From the NCBI GenBank assembly GCA_913042885.1, contig CAJWLW010000012.1, positions 1 to 37,781 of the forward strand: a stretch of 37,781 nucleotides of DNA. Reading direction: 5' to 3'. Positions 8,420 to 17,124 of the stretch are shown one piece after another. Each line of letters starts with the position of its first letter. Positions within the stretch are counted from its first letter, which is position 1. Made by a program: the position numbers and the translations under genes. Under the pieces are notes generated by a model. It was not told the DNA's origin, ran no database searches, and saw only the letters and a program-made list of their open reading frames with translations. The stretch comes from an uncultured Lentisphaeria bacterium. Lineage in GTDB: Bacteria; Verrucomicrobiota; Lentisphaeria; JABSQK01; CAJWLW01.

Positions 8420-9165
8420 GTCCACTGTTCCTGTGCGAGATCAAGGTCCTGTTGCGTGTCGATCTCCATGTAGCCGCCGGGTGTATCGACATGCGCGAAA
8501 TGAACACCAGCCTCGATCATGTCCTGGAAAAGATGGATCAGATAGGCCTTCTCGAAAACTGCTGCCTCACGAAACGACCGACCGGCATGGGCGTCCTTGC
8601 AACGTTGATAGTGCCTGCGCAGCTCGGCAGCCCCGGTGGCCGAGAACTTCGCCACGCCAATGTACTCGCCATGCGCTGCGTCCGGGTTGATGCCGCGGTG
8701 CACGCGCGTGACAGCGCCGTTCCCGACGATGACTTTTTCCGCGTCTTCCGGCGGATGCTCAGTCCGGAGTACGTAGCGGTCGAGCCAGGCAGTATCGACG
8801 ACCACGGCAATGTCGTCGGTAACCGGCAGCAAGTTTTTGATGACATCAGCGGTGAACAGCACGTCCGAGTAGGTGCAGATGAACGGTTCGTCCATAAGAT
8901 CCTCGGCATACATCAGGGACGCAAGGATGTTGTTGTTTTCCCAGTCGTCATTGTGCCGAAACGTAAACTGCGGATACGCCTCCCGCACGCAATCGATCTG
9001 ATAGCCGCCGATGAAGCAGATATCGTCGATCCCGTTGTCGGCGAAGGCATCCAGCGTGCGGTCGAGAATGCGGCTTCCCCGTACTTCGGCGAAGCACTTC
9101 GGCGCGTTCGCGGTAGACGGCATCAACCTGCTACCGCGGCCGGCTCCGATGATGATTGCTCTCAC
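8416..9165 (-). CDS. LicC-like nucleotidyltransferase (phosphocholine/sugar-phosphate type)
   Basis: A 249-residue NTP transferase. The nucleotide-binding loop GAGRGSRL is at residues 7-14 with the activating lysine in A-P-K23. The segment DDWENNNILASL and the C-terminal GGYMEIDTQQDLDLA closely resemble the D-x-x-x-x-NN-x-x-SL and EIDTPEDL patterns of LicC-type CTP:phosphocholine cytidylyltransferases. A metal-site Asp is likely in TYSDVLF. It would activate a phosphorylated headgroup or sugar as a CDP/NDP derivative. It starts with GTG, supported by an AGAGGA ribosome site 8 bases upstream. It is the first gene of the coupled minus-strand cluster. No choline kinase or transferase partner is visible, so the substrate is open. 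Confidence 0.85.
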   Translation of the reverse strand: MRAIIIGAGRGSRLMPSTANAPKCFAEVRGSRILDRTLDAFADNGIDDICFIGGYQIDCVREAYPQFTFRHNDDWENNNILASLMYAEDLMDEPFICTYSDVLFTADVIKNLLPVTDDIAVVVDTAWLDRYVLRTEHPPEDAEKVIVGNGAVTRVHRGINPDAAHGEYIGVAKFSATGAAELRRHYQRCKDAHAGRSFREAAVFEKAYLIHLFQDMIEAGVHFAHVDTPGGYMEIDTQQDLDLAQEQWT

Positions 9166-9334
9166 AATAATTGTCCTCTATACCGTCATGTTAAAGACGC
9201 AGACATTATGGTAATAGCTGCAGCGGCAAATGCCATGCCTGCACATCGTTCTCCTGCCTAAATCCTACTTGATGACCCCGAAAAGGATTAAGGCGGGAGG
9301 ACGGTGCGTGAGGATACATGGGTGACTGCCTCTT

Positions 9335-10411
9335 TCAGTCCGTCCTGTCCCAGACTTCACTGATCGCCACGCGTCGGTCTTCCTTGTGCGCTACGCGGGC
9401 TGCCTCGATGATGGCGATCGGCTCGAGCATCTCGGTGTAGGCCACGGGCGGTTCACCGGTGTCAACCATCTTCCGGAACATCTCGACGACGCGTCGTGTC
9501 CCGGTGTGAAACTCGGGGTCACCGATCGGCTCGCAATGGATCGCGCCCCGGTTGCTGTAGGCGCTCATGTGGAAGGAACAGGACCACTCGAAGTAATCGT
9601 TACCCGGGCTGTATAGCAGGGCTTTACGGTTGTCCGGATAGTACAGGTGCATGCAGTCGAGCGGGGTTTCGCCCATGCTTTCGACAGCTTCGACGTCGCA
9701 GCCGAAGACGCCTTGTGCGGCGCAAATTGTGTGGATCACGGCGCTGATGGCGCCGCTGGCGCCCTTGACGAAAAGCACGCCGGCGTCACCGATCTCGGCA
9801 AACCGGTTCTTGAAATGCCGGCTCTCGTCGCAATGCGACAGGATTGATGCACTCATGACCGCAGTACCGTTGGCCTTTGCCAGGCGCACGATCTCGCGGG
9901 CGTCATCGAGCGTCGTGGCAAACGGCTTGTCGACAAAGGTCGGGATGCCTTTCTCGAGAAATGGCCGGGCTAGCTCCAAATGATCGCTGCCCTCGCCCGG
10001 GCTGCTGGAGTCGGCGAGATAGGCAGCATCAATATCGACTGTCAGTTCCTCCAGCGTTTCGCAGACCTGGGGACGGTTCAGGAAAACCTCGGCAAATTCA
10101 TTGGGCCGGCCGGGATAGGTGCCGTACTGCAGGATCGGGTTGCCGACGTCATCCGCACCTTTTTCAAAGAGGCGATCGAAGATTTTGGCGATCGTAAAGC
10201 CGGGCACCCGCTCGATCTTCAGCCGGCCGTATTCATTGGATGCCTTGAAATGGTTGTGCACCCCGCAACGGGTCGGTGAGTCGTCGGTCTGCGTACCCAG
10301 CAACGGGATATCGCATTCCTCCATGAACACACCGTACCAATAGGCGTGGGTGTCACAACGGACAATGGCGAGGCGGGTAGGAGTTTGGGGCGGCATTTTG
10401 GAGTGGCTCAT
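9335..10411 (-). CDS. Atypical Gfo/Idh/MocA-family oxidoreductase-like protein
   Basis: A 358-residue protein with the Gfo/Idh pattern D161-K162-P163 in FVDKPFATTLDDAREIV, the family's E-K-P lysine motif with Asp for Glu. This is followed by a C-terminal half of the right size. The N-terminal Rossmann region is unusual: it begins RLAIVRCDTHAYWYG and shows no G-x-G-x-x-G loop, and about 60 extra residues separate the first strand from the SSPGEG segment that precedes the DKP strand. The longer upstream frame (to 10567) is low-complexity and lacks a ribosome site; the ATG at 10411 is chosen, with an ATG at 10396 as the alternative. A 169-base gap separates it from the cluster downstream. Cofactor binding may therefore be altered or lost. 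Confidence 0.75.
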   Translation of the reverse strand: MSHSKMPPQTPTRLAIVRCDTHAYWYGVFMEECDIPLLGTQTDDSPTRCGVHNHFKASNEYGRLKIERVPGFTIAKIFDRLFEKGADDVGNPILQYGTYPGRPNEFAEVFLNRPQVCETLEELTVDIDAAYLADSSSPGEGSDHLELARPFLEKGIPTFVDKPFATTLDDAREIVRLAKANGTAVMSASILSHCDESRHFKNRFAEIGDAGVLFVKGASGAISAVIHTICAAQGVFGCDVEAVESMGETPLDCMHLYYPDNRKALLYSPGNDYFEWSCSFHMSAYSNRGAIHCEPIGDPEFHTGTRRVVEMFRKMVDTGEPPVAYTEMLEPIAIIEAARVAHKEDRRVAISEVWDRTD

Positions 10412-10647
10412 AGTTGAAAGTGAGTAGAAACGACCGACCAAGCTGAATTCGATACGGAAAGAATAGTTGCAGTACCTACAAAAACCACCTTCTCGCCAAT
10501 CTCTTGCTCCTCCCAGCCGGGCCGAAAACACAGGAAAAGAAAAGCACCTAAGGAGCGGGCGGACCACTCAACTGCCCGAGTAATGGAGGATTGGAAATTG
10601 CCCTATTCAACCCGTCCCTGATTGGGCCGCCCGATATGCGGGCTGAA

Positions 10648-12918
10648 TCATTCCGGCCCGGCGCTTGCTCGCTCGATTATTTCAAGGGCCGCGTCCAAGC
10701 CACCCCTGGCAATTGGATCATTCGGGTCCGCTTTTACCGCGGCCTCGAAATGGTCAACGGCCTCCTCGACGTTCCCCTGCAGCAGCAATGTCTGCGCCAG
10801 GCTGAACAACGCCGCCACCGAGTTTGGCCTGAGTTCGACGGCCCTGCGAAAACAGGGTATCGCATCATCAAACTGGCGCTGCCCGCCGAGCAGCAGCCCA
10901 AGATTGTAATAGGCTTCAAAGTAGCCCGGATCGAGCCGCACAGCATCACGAAGATGAGGCAGCGCCTCGGCCGGCCGGCCCATCGCAATCAGCGTCCCCC
11001 CCAGGTGATTGTGTATAGTCGGATCATCGGGGTCGGACTTCAGGACTTCGGCGTATTGCTCAATGGCTTCTGCGAACCGCTGCTGTGCGAGCAGCGCGTT
11101 TGCCAGTGTCGCCCGCGTGTTGACGTCATGTGGCTGTCGCTCGAGAACGGAACGGCACAGCGCTTCTGCTTTGCCATGGTTCCCCAGCTCAAGCTGGACA
11201 GACGCCATGTTGCTCTGTGCGCTGGGGAAATTCGGGAGCGCTTTCAGGACCAGTTGCAGCTCCTGCTCCGCCTGGTCATAGGCGTTGGAGATTTCCGCAA
11301 GGAATCTGGCATGATTGTACAGCAGCCACACGTCCCCCGGATTCTCATCCCTCGCGGCACGGTACACGGCATCGAGTGATCGCAGCACGTCCTCGCTGTC
11401 CGGTAGCCTGAGCTTGTTCACTCTCGCAACAAAACTGCGCAAACGCCCGGTGTGACCCGACTGGTTGGTGAACGGCGGTTTTCTCAAGAATCCGCGGTGG
11501 ATCGCATCTGCCGCCCGAAAGCGTTCCCACTGGGTCACCGCCAGGTACTGATCGCAGTCCACCTGTTGTAAAGGCGACGGTGCTGCCCCCACGTCATGTC
11601 CGCGATCTGCCAAAACTGAATGGACCTCTGACAAAATGGACCTGGCCAAAAGATAATTGCCGGTGAAGTTCAGATGGACATGTTCGTAAAAATACTCATC
11701 TCCCGGCATACCCTCGACGCTTTCTGCTGCGAATGCCTGCTCAACATCCACGAAGTACAGCCCGTCGCGCCCAACGTCGGATACGCTGCGAATGATCTCG
11801 TTGATTCGCGTGTCGGCGCGAAATCGCAACGTATCGAGGTCACGGGCAGCGGCGAAGTGGCTCCTGGCGGTTTCGCTGCTCTCCAATGCAGCCAGGCAGC
11901 GGCCAAGACGAAACCGCAGATCTGCATATTGCGCGTCTATCCCTGCCGCTTCCCGATATCGCGCCACAGCGCCTTCAATGTCGCCGCGCGATTCATCGGC
12001 AATCCCGAGTTGAAAAAGATGATCCCACTGCGCCTTCTCCGACTCCGTGATATCCGGGCGGTGCATCGAGGCAAACGGGGGGCTGTCCTGTAGATTCGTG
12101 CCGACGGTGCAGACCAGACAGGCGATCCCATTGCTGCGAGCAGTCGCCGCGATATCAGACAGATTGCGCCGGAAACGTTCATAGACCGTTTCGAGTGCCG
12201 GCGCACCTTCACGTACCTGCTGTTCCAGAAACATCGACATGCCCTGCCAATGCTCAGGGGCATTGTCGGTCGACGGGGTATTCAAGAGAGCGTCCAGCAC
12301 TTGGCCGATCCGGGTTGTCTTGGCCAGAAGACCGGCACGGATCAACCAAAGGTCACTCGAGCTCGGCGTAAAAACCGTTCCGGCGCCGAACGGTCCGACA
12401 ACTTCGTTGTTGCCCATGTAGACGACAAAGAGATCGGGGTCGAGCGCGACGCAGTCTTTGGCGATTTCACGCACGACATGAGAATTGATTGCCACCATGC
12501 CGGCATTGACGATTTCAAATTCGATATCCGGATATCGCGACCGCAGCAAGACCTCGAGGTAGCGACCAAATCCGAACGTAAAATCCGGTATTCCCTGAGC
12601 TGCAGAGCCCCCTAAAACAACGATTCGAAATGTCCCCTCCGGCTTGGGCGTCGCTACGGCAAACGGCACAGGTGTCCGGATCAGCGCCTCAGGGAAAAAA
12701 CGCCGTCCAAACTGGTTGTTTTCGACATATACAGGCTGCCCATTCAGTTGGGTCTTGACAGCGAAGGCCGTCGGGTGGCCAACGCCTGCAAGCCTCAGGC
12801 CAAGCTCCAGCAATATCAGCAGAAACGCAGGGATCGCGGTCAATGCGATCAACCTGAACAACCATCGGCGTCGATGCTTTCGGATTGGAGTCTCTTGCGA
12901 GGTTTTTTCAGCATCCAT
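10648..12918 (-). CDS. Membrane-anchored SGNH-hydrolase-like protein with C-terminal TPR repeats
   Basis: A 756-residue protein. A basic stretch (KHRRR) precedes one transmembrane segment at residues about 20-44, so the bulk should be outside the inner membrane. An SGNH domain follows: block I is G-G-S105-A-A-Q-G, block II is NAG near 138-140, block III is YMGNNE at 167-172, and the acid-base His is in EHVHLNFTGN near residue 410. The Asp of the classic GDS is Gly. One TPR-like unit interrupts the domain (FQLGIADESRGDIEGAVARY). About six TPR units fill residues 520-756. This architecture is known from Planctomycetes and other environmental genomes. Acyl-ester hydrolysis or O-acyl transfer on a cell-surface glycan is plausible. 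It is spaced from neighbours on both sides (236 and 378 bases), so it is probably its own transcription unit. Confidence 0.82.
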   Translation of the reverse strand: MDAEKTSQETPIRKHRRRWLFRLIALTAIPAFLLILLELGLRLAGVGHPTAFAVKTQLNGQPVYVENNQFGRRFFPEALIRTPVPFAVATPKPEGTFRIVVLGGSAAQGIPDFTFGFGRYLEVLLRSRYPDIEFEIVNAGMVAINSHVVREIAKDCVALDPDLFVVYMGNNEVVGPFGAGTVFTPSSSDLWLIRAGLLAKTTRIGQVLDALLNTPSTDNAPEHWQGMSMFLEQQVREGAPALETVYERFRRNLSDIAATARSNGIACLVCTVGTNLQDSPPFASMHRPDITESEKAQWDHLFQLGIADESRGDIEGAVARYREAAGIDAQYADLRFRLGRCLAALESSETARSHFAAARDLDTLRFRADTRINEIIRSVSDVGRDGLYFVDVEQAFAAESVEGMPGDEYFYEHVHLNFTGNYLLARSILSEVHSVLADRGHDVGAAPSPLQQVDCDQYLAVTQWERFRAADAIHRGFLRKPPFTNQSGHTGRLRSFVARVNKLRLPDSEDVLRSLDAVYRAARDENPGDVWLLYNHARFLAEISNAYDQAEQELQLVLKALPNFPSAQSNMASVQLELGNHGKAEALCRSVLERQPHDVNTRATLANALLAQQRFAEAIEQYAEVLKSDPDDPTIHNHLGGTLIAMGRPAEALPHLRDAVRLDPGYFEAYYNLGLLLGGQRQFDDAIPCFRRAVELRPNSVAALFSLAQTLLLQGNVEEAVDHFEAAVKADPNDPIARGGLDAALEIIERASAGPE

Positions 12919-13296
12919 ACGGTAACATAGGGTCTGCACAGAGATTAGTTTGCGATTTATTCTTGAATATGGAAGGGATGCCCCCGGCAGCGCTACAGAT
13001 TGCAAAGGCAACCGCGAACTAGTCGGTCTGCGAGTCGAATTTGAAGCAGTTTGATATCCCGCCATTGTCGGCTGGCGGCAATGGAAGAATGGCAGACATC
13101 CGGCCTACAAAGGGACCTGTTTATCGGCAGCGCCAACTTTTTGATGTCGGACATGTCGATCGAGGACGTGCGACATACCGACCCACCACCGCCATACAGC
13201 GACTATGGCGAAGGCTCAAGATTCTGGGCGTGGTCGCCGTAGAGGTTGCTGGGCGGTCGATCGCAAATGACAAGCGTGGAAGAGCATCGTCCGGCT
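12919..13296. other. Gene-free stretch of 378 bases
   Basis: This gap holds the upstream region of the SGNH-TPR gene and the 3' end of the isochorismatase-family gene. Frames inside it start without ribosome sites and look random. A short inverted repeat TATTC-TT-GAATA lies at 12958-12969, about 40 bases before the SGNH-TPR start, where a control site could be. I see no convincing promoter hexamers, RNA gene or terminator. Confidence 0.5.
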
Positions 13297-13875
13297 TCAG
13301 TATCGCAACAACTCGGCGAGTGACACCACGTGGTCGTACGCCACCTCCTCGATCCCCTTTGGCCAGCGCAAGTGGGAGCAGTCAAACGAAGCCTCTCGCA
13401 CCAGCACGCAACGGTAGCCGTGGGTAATTGCGGACTTCGCCGTCTGCCCCAGGCAGCCGCGGGTGTGCCCGCCGACCATCAGCAAAGTGCGGCGTCCCAA
13501 GCCGGATAGAATCTCGGCAAGGTTCGAGGACGGGAAAGCATCCATTTCCGTCTTGGCGATAACGCAGTCATCCGGCTGTACATCAAAACCGTCGTGCGGC
13601 CGGGGTTCATCGCCGACAATCGAGAAGTCGCCGATCGCTTTGCGTGACCAGTGTACGAACACGCGCGGAATCCCTCGTTGTCGAGCGAATTTGCTGACCG
13701 CTTCGGCTGCCGGCAGCATGACGTCAAAAAAATGGTCGACCGCCTGGTTCAGTTCGCCCAACGTAAACTGCTCTTCACGGTAGTCATCCAGAAGGTTCTG
13801 CTCTGTCCACGGCATTCGAGCCCGCGGTTGGATGTCGACACTGACGAAAACGGTGTCCCCGATGTCTAATTCCAT
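13297..13875 (-). CDS. Isochorismatase-family cysteine hydrolase
   Basis: A 192-residue protein of the isochorismatase/nicotinamidase superfamily. The Asp-Lys-Cys triad is visible as D14 in VSVDIQPR, K108 in VIAKTEMDAF and C141 in GHTRGCLGQTA. The cis-peptide region VGGHTRGC precedes the cysteine as expected. The ATG at 13875 places the first strand (DTVFVSVDIQ) directly at the N-terminus as in the family and is preferred; an upstream ATG at 13938 with a GGGAA site 9 bases away would add 21 residues. These enzymes hydrolyse amides or vinyl ethers such as nicotinamide, carbamoyl compounds or isochorismate; none can be assigned here. It is divergent to the large plus-strand operon, sharing its upstream region. 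Confidence 0.83.
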   Translation of the reverse strand: MELDIGDTVFVSVDIQPRARMPWTEQNLLDDYREEQFTLGELNQAVDHFFDVMLPAAEAVSKFARQRGIPRVFVHWSRKAIGDFSIVGDEPRPHDGFDVQPDDCVIAKTEMDAFPSSNLAEILSGLGRRTLLMVGGHTRGCLGQTAKSAITHGYRCVLVREASFDCSHLRWPKGIEEVAYDHVVSLAELLRY

Positions 13876-13954
13876 TAGGCTGACCACCAGTACTCTGTCA
13901 TCTCTTAGTTCTTCCCCCCGACTGTCGCCAGCCCGCATTCAATTGGTTCCCGGC

Positions 13955-13982
13955 TTGCTTGTTCCTGCCGTGACAATATACT
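13955..13982 (+). promoter_or_regulatory. Candidate sigma-70-type promoter for the 11-gene plus-strand operon
   Basis: TTGCTT (13955-13960) and TATACT (13977-13982) are separated by 16 bases and lie about 40 bases before the GTG start at 14024. The -10 matches TATAAT at five of six places, the -35 matches TTGACA at only three. It is in the only gap before the long operon, which supports it; sequence similarity alone is weak in a GC-rich genome. Confidence 0.4.
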
Positions 13983-14023
13983 TGGAGAAACCCTGAAACC
14001 ACGACTCCAATGCAGGATTCATC

Positions 14024-16330
14024 GTGACCGATTCCAAGACACACAGCTTTGCGCCCTTCACCCCGGAGAACCTCGGTCGCGAGTGGAAAATCACTTTCGG
14101 CAACTGGGCCGTCGAGGATGGACGGCTGAAACACGTGCTGCCGCCGGGCCCGGACCCGACGGCATCGATGATGATCAGCGGCACGCAGGGCGAAACCGAC
14201 GTGCTATCCCACCTGGGCGGCATCGTGTTTTCCTTTCCCGACGGCGGCGTCGAGACCGTCGAACTGCAGCTCGACATGTCCCTGCAACGGGCCGAGCCGG
14301 CATCGATCTCGCTTGACGATTGGGGTATCGAGTGGGGCCCCTACTACGCCATGAAACCCGTCCTCCTCGATACGCTCAATGCCGTGAAAGCTCATGAGTA
14401 TGACGATGAGCCGTGGGGCGAGCTCGGCCCCGACACAACGCACAGGATAAATATCAACGGCAATGCGAATGCCATCGTCATCTCCGTGGATGGCCGTGAA
14501 CGCTTTCGTGTCCGCCGCAGCGTTCCCCGGCCGTATCGCAAGATTGCGGTCGATACATTCGCGGGCGTGGTCATCTCGAATGTGAGCATCGAAACCAGCG
14601 GCGCCCAGCCCGCGCGTGTTCCGAAGAAAACCAGCCCGCAGCCACTACTGGCTGCCGTTGTCGATTTCGTCGACGACATGATCTACCAGCCGTTTACCGC
14701 CGAACTGATCGATCTGCTGATCGGGCGGCTCGGCGAGCTCGGCATCAGCCGCGTTTACTGGTTCAACAATCGACGCATCAGGATGGAGGCGGTTGGGCCC
14801 AACGCCGATCCGGAGCTCGACCGGAATCTGGATCTCTGCGATTTCGCCGCCCACATCCGGCCGGACGGCATGCGCGTCGTGCCGGCCACAGTGCGCAACT
14901 GCTACCCGTTTCTGCCCAAGGCGGTCGAGGCGGGGCACCGACGGGGCATGGAAGTCTATGCCGTCCACAAGTCGGTCGACCTCGGGTGGGATCCGCCGCA
15001 TGGCGATCCGAGTGCATACATACTCGATCATTTCCGCCAGACCAACCGCGACACGGCACTGACTCACTGGCATCCGGATGCGGAGGTCAACGAGGATCCC
15101 GGCGGTCGGCCTGTGACCTCCATCTCTTTCTTCAAAGATAATGACGCAGACCATGGCATCCGTCCCGAGGACATCACGGTCTGGGTCAGCGACGACAATG
15201 AGTCATACCGTCCCGTGACCCCGCCGCCGCAGATCGCGCTCGGCACTGAATCGCGCCAGTTCTCCCGGCATTGGGAGGGTGGCCAGACCGAACCGCGGTC
15301 AGTCAGCACCATCACCATCGACGGTCTGGACATTCGCACCAGGTATTTCGCGGTCACGGTCAGCTGCAAGCGCGAATGCACCTTTCGCAACCTGATGCAC
15401 CGCCTCTGCGAAGCCCGGGATGCGGACGGGCGGGCAATCTATACGTCGCGCAATATGCCGGAGCTCCCGATGGTAGGCGCTGAACCGTGGCAGGGCCAAG
15501 GCAGTTTCACCTTCAACGGACACACGACGATTCGCCAACCGAGCGGTTCAACCAACGACCGCGACTGGATCGACACGTATCAGGCGCTCGACGGTCTCGA
15601 CCTGGGCCTGGCATTCATGCGCGGCCGGCCCGAGTATATCAGCAGCGGCGCGCCCAGTCCGGCACATCCCGCCACCATTCAGTTCTGGGATGACTGGATT
15701 ACTGAAGCGCTCGACGCCGGCGTCGACGGTATCGACCTGCGCATTATCAATCACGGCAGAATCCTCGATTGGGCCAACTACGGATTCGGCCCGCATGAGC
15801 GGCGCGAGTTCGAAACCCGTTTCGGACACCCGCTGCGGCCGGATGCCGCGTGCCGCGAACAACACACCGGAATGCTCGGCGACATGTACACTGACTTTCT
15901 TCGGCACGCCGCCGGTCGCGTACACGCCGCTGGCGGAAAATTCCAGCATCACGTCAGCGTTCCCATGTTCGCTGCACCCGGCTGCCGCCCGATGCTGAAC
16001 ATCAAATGGGATTGGCACCGATGGATCGATGAGGGCATCGTCGACGCCATCACCCTGAAAAACATGGACCAATCCCCCGGCTATTTAGACGAGGCTATCG
16101 CACATGCCGATGCCTGCGGTGTCGAAACCATGCTGTGCCCATATCTCAACTGCGTTTTCAGCGCCTCGGATTCCTGGGCTGACCAACTGCGCGAAGTGAT
16201 TCGCGGAGTCACTGCCCGCGGCATTCACGGTTTGATCCTCTATGAATCCGCTTCCTTCGTCCAGGCCGACGGGCAGGGTGACATCAAGTGCATGCTGCCC
16301 GGCATGAAAAACGTCCTGAGCGGTGCGTAG
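14024..16330 (+). CDS. Large glycoside-hydrolase-like TIM-barrel protein with beta-sandwich insertions
   Basis: A 768-residue protein not matching a family I can name with certainty. Residues about 1-195 look like a concanavalin/jelly-roll domain of the kind found in DUF1080 (3-keto-disaccharide hydrolase) proteins. From about 209 a TIM-barrel starts (IDLLIGRLGELGISRVYWFNN; then RRGMEVYAVHKSVDLGWDPP). A galactose-binding-like domain appears inserted at about 360-450 (VTSISFFKDN...ITVWVSDDNE). The barrel resumes at about 530 (FWDDWITEALDAGVDGIDLRI) and ends with a candidate Glu near 742 in LILYESAS. There is no signal peptide. The GTG start has an AGGA site 6 bases upstream. It is the first gene of the operon and overlaps the next gene by 8 bases, so it is probably an intracellular glycan enzyme with an unusual split-barrel layout. 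Confidence 0.7.
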   Translation: MTDSKTHSFAPFTPENLGREWKITFGNWAVEDGRLKHVLPPGPDPTASMMISGTQGETDVLSHLGGIVFSFPDGGVETVELQLDMSLQRAEPASISLDDWGIEWGPYYAMKPVLLDTLNAVKAHEYDDEPWGELGPDTTHRININGNANAIVISVDGRERFRVRRSVPRPYRKIAVDTFAGVVISNVSIETSGAQPARVPKKTSPQPLLAAVVDFVDDMIYQPFTAELIDLLIGRLGELGISRVYWFNNRRIRMEAVGPNADPELDRNLDLCDFAAHIRPDGMRVVPATVRNCYPFLPKAVEAGHRRGMEVYAVHKSVDLGWDPPHGDPSAYILDHFRQTNRDTALTHWHPDAEVNEDPGGRPVTSISFFKDNDADHGIRPEDITVWVSDDNESYRPVTPPPQIALGTESRQFSRHWEGGQTEPRSVSTITIDGLDIRTRYFAVTVSCKRECTFRNLMHRLCEARDADGRAIYTSRNMPELPMVGAEPWQGQGSFTFNGHTTIRQPSGSTNDRDWIDTYQALDGLDLGLAFMRGRPEYISSGAPSPAHPATIQFWDDWITEALDAGVDGIDLRIINHGRILDWANYGFGPHERREFETRFGHPLRPDAACREQHTGMLGDMYTDFLRHAAGRVHAAGGKFQHHVSVPMFAAPGCRPMLNIKWDWHRWIDEGIVDAITLKNMDQSPGYLDEAIAHADACGVETMLCPYLNCVFSASDSWADQLREVIRGVTARGIHGLILYESASFVQADGQGDIKCMLPGMKNVLSGA

Positions 16331-17117
16331 AGTGAACCGACGCATTCCAATCCTGGTCTATCATCATGTCTATCCCGATGGCGCCGATGAATTGGACGTC
16401 AACAAACCGGGAGAATGCTCCGGCGTGATTGCAGAGTCCGCATTTCGCCGGCAGATGCAGTACCTGGCCGACAACAAGATGGAAGTCGTCTCGACTTCGA
16501 GCGTCGTCGACTGGTTGATCGATGATGCGCCTTTACCTGAACATGCCGTCGTCCTGCACTTCGACAACGGCTGGCTCGACACGTTCACGGTAACCAAACC
16601 CGTTCTCGACACGTTCGGCTCCACCGGCACTTGCTTCGTTATCACCGACTCGGCCAACACAACATCCGAAGGCAAGCGCGCCGCCATCCGCACCAAAACC
16701 GAAGGCATCGTCGAGAAACCGTTTATGACCTGGGACCAAATCCGCGAACTCGTCTCGGCGGGTTGGGAGATCGGAGCCCACACCGCAAGCCACTGCCGGA
16801 TGGCGGACAAGCACGAGGCCGAAGGCGACGAAGGCGTGCTCGACGAGGTTGACAGACCCAGCGCCGCCTTTCAGGAACAACTCGGCCGTCTGCCGCTGCA
16901 CTTTGCCTACCCCAGCGGCTCACGCAACACACCCACCGATGAGCTGCTGCAGGACCACTACCGCTCGCTGCGACTGTGGCACTTCGAGGAACAGCCCGTC
17001 TGGAGCTTTACGGAAAACACCACCTCGCGGTTGGCGATTGACTGCCAGAACATCGATAACACCGTTACCTTCGCGGATTTCGAGCGACTGTTCGAAGAAG
17101 CTTTTACCAATGGATAG
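16323..17117 (+). CDS. Polysaccharide deacetylase-like (NodB/CE4) protein
   Basis: A 264-residue protein starting PILVYHHV, the usual first strand of NodB-type deacetylases. Motif 1, normally T-F-D-D-G, is here H-F-D81-N82-G, so the first metal-binding Asp is Asn. Motif 2, H153-T-A-S-H157, is intact, as is FAYPSG (194-199), the motif 3 equivalent. CE4 enzymes remove N- or O-acetyl groups with a Zn/Co ion held by Asp-His-His; the Asn change may weaken or alter metal use. No signal peptide is visible. The GTG at 16323 overlaps the previous gene by 8 bases; a second GTG at 16332 is an alternative. The DUF4838 gene begins 7 bases after its stop. Confidence 0.85.
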   Translation: MRRVNRRIPILVYHHVYPDGADELDVNKPGECSGVIAESAFRRQMQYLADNKMEVVSTSSVVDWLIDDAPLPEHAVVLHFDNGWLDTFTVTKPVLDTFGSTGTCFVITDSANTTSEGKRAAIRTKTEGIVEKPFMTWDQIRELVSAGWEIGAHTASHCRMADKHEAEGDEGVLDEVDRPSAAFQEQLGRLPLHFAYPSGSRNTPTDELLQDHYRSLRLWHFEEQPVWSFTENTTSRLAIDCQNIDNTVTFADFERLFEEAFTNG

Positions 17118-17124
17118 GAACACC

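Noticed and set aside
10591..11379. Plus-strand open frame of 262 codons
   Set aside because: It mirrors the TPR part of the SGNH-TPR gene; the TPR pattern on the minus strand is unmistakable.
13041..13427. Possible small plus-strand gene of 128 codons in the 378-base gap
   Set aside because: No ribosome site, low-complexity Arg/Pro-rich ending, and it runs into the isochorismatase-family gene on the other strand.
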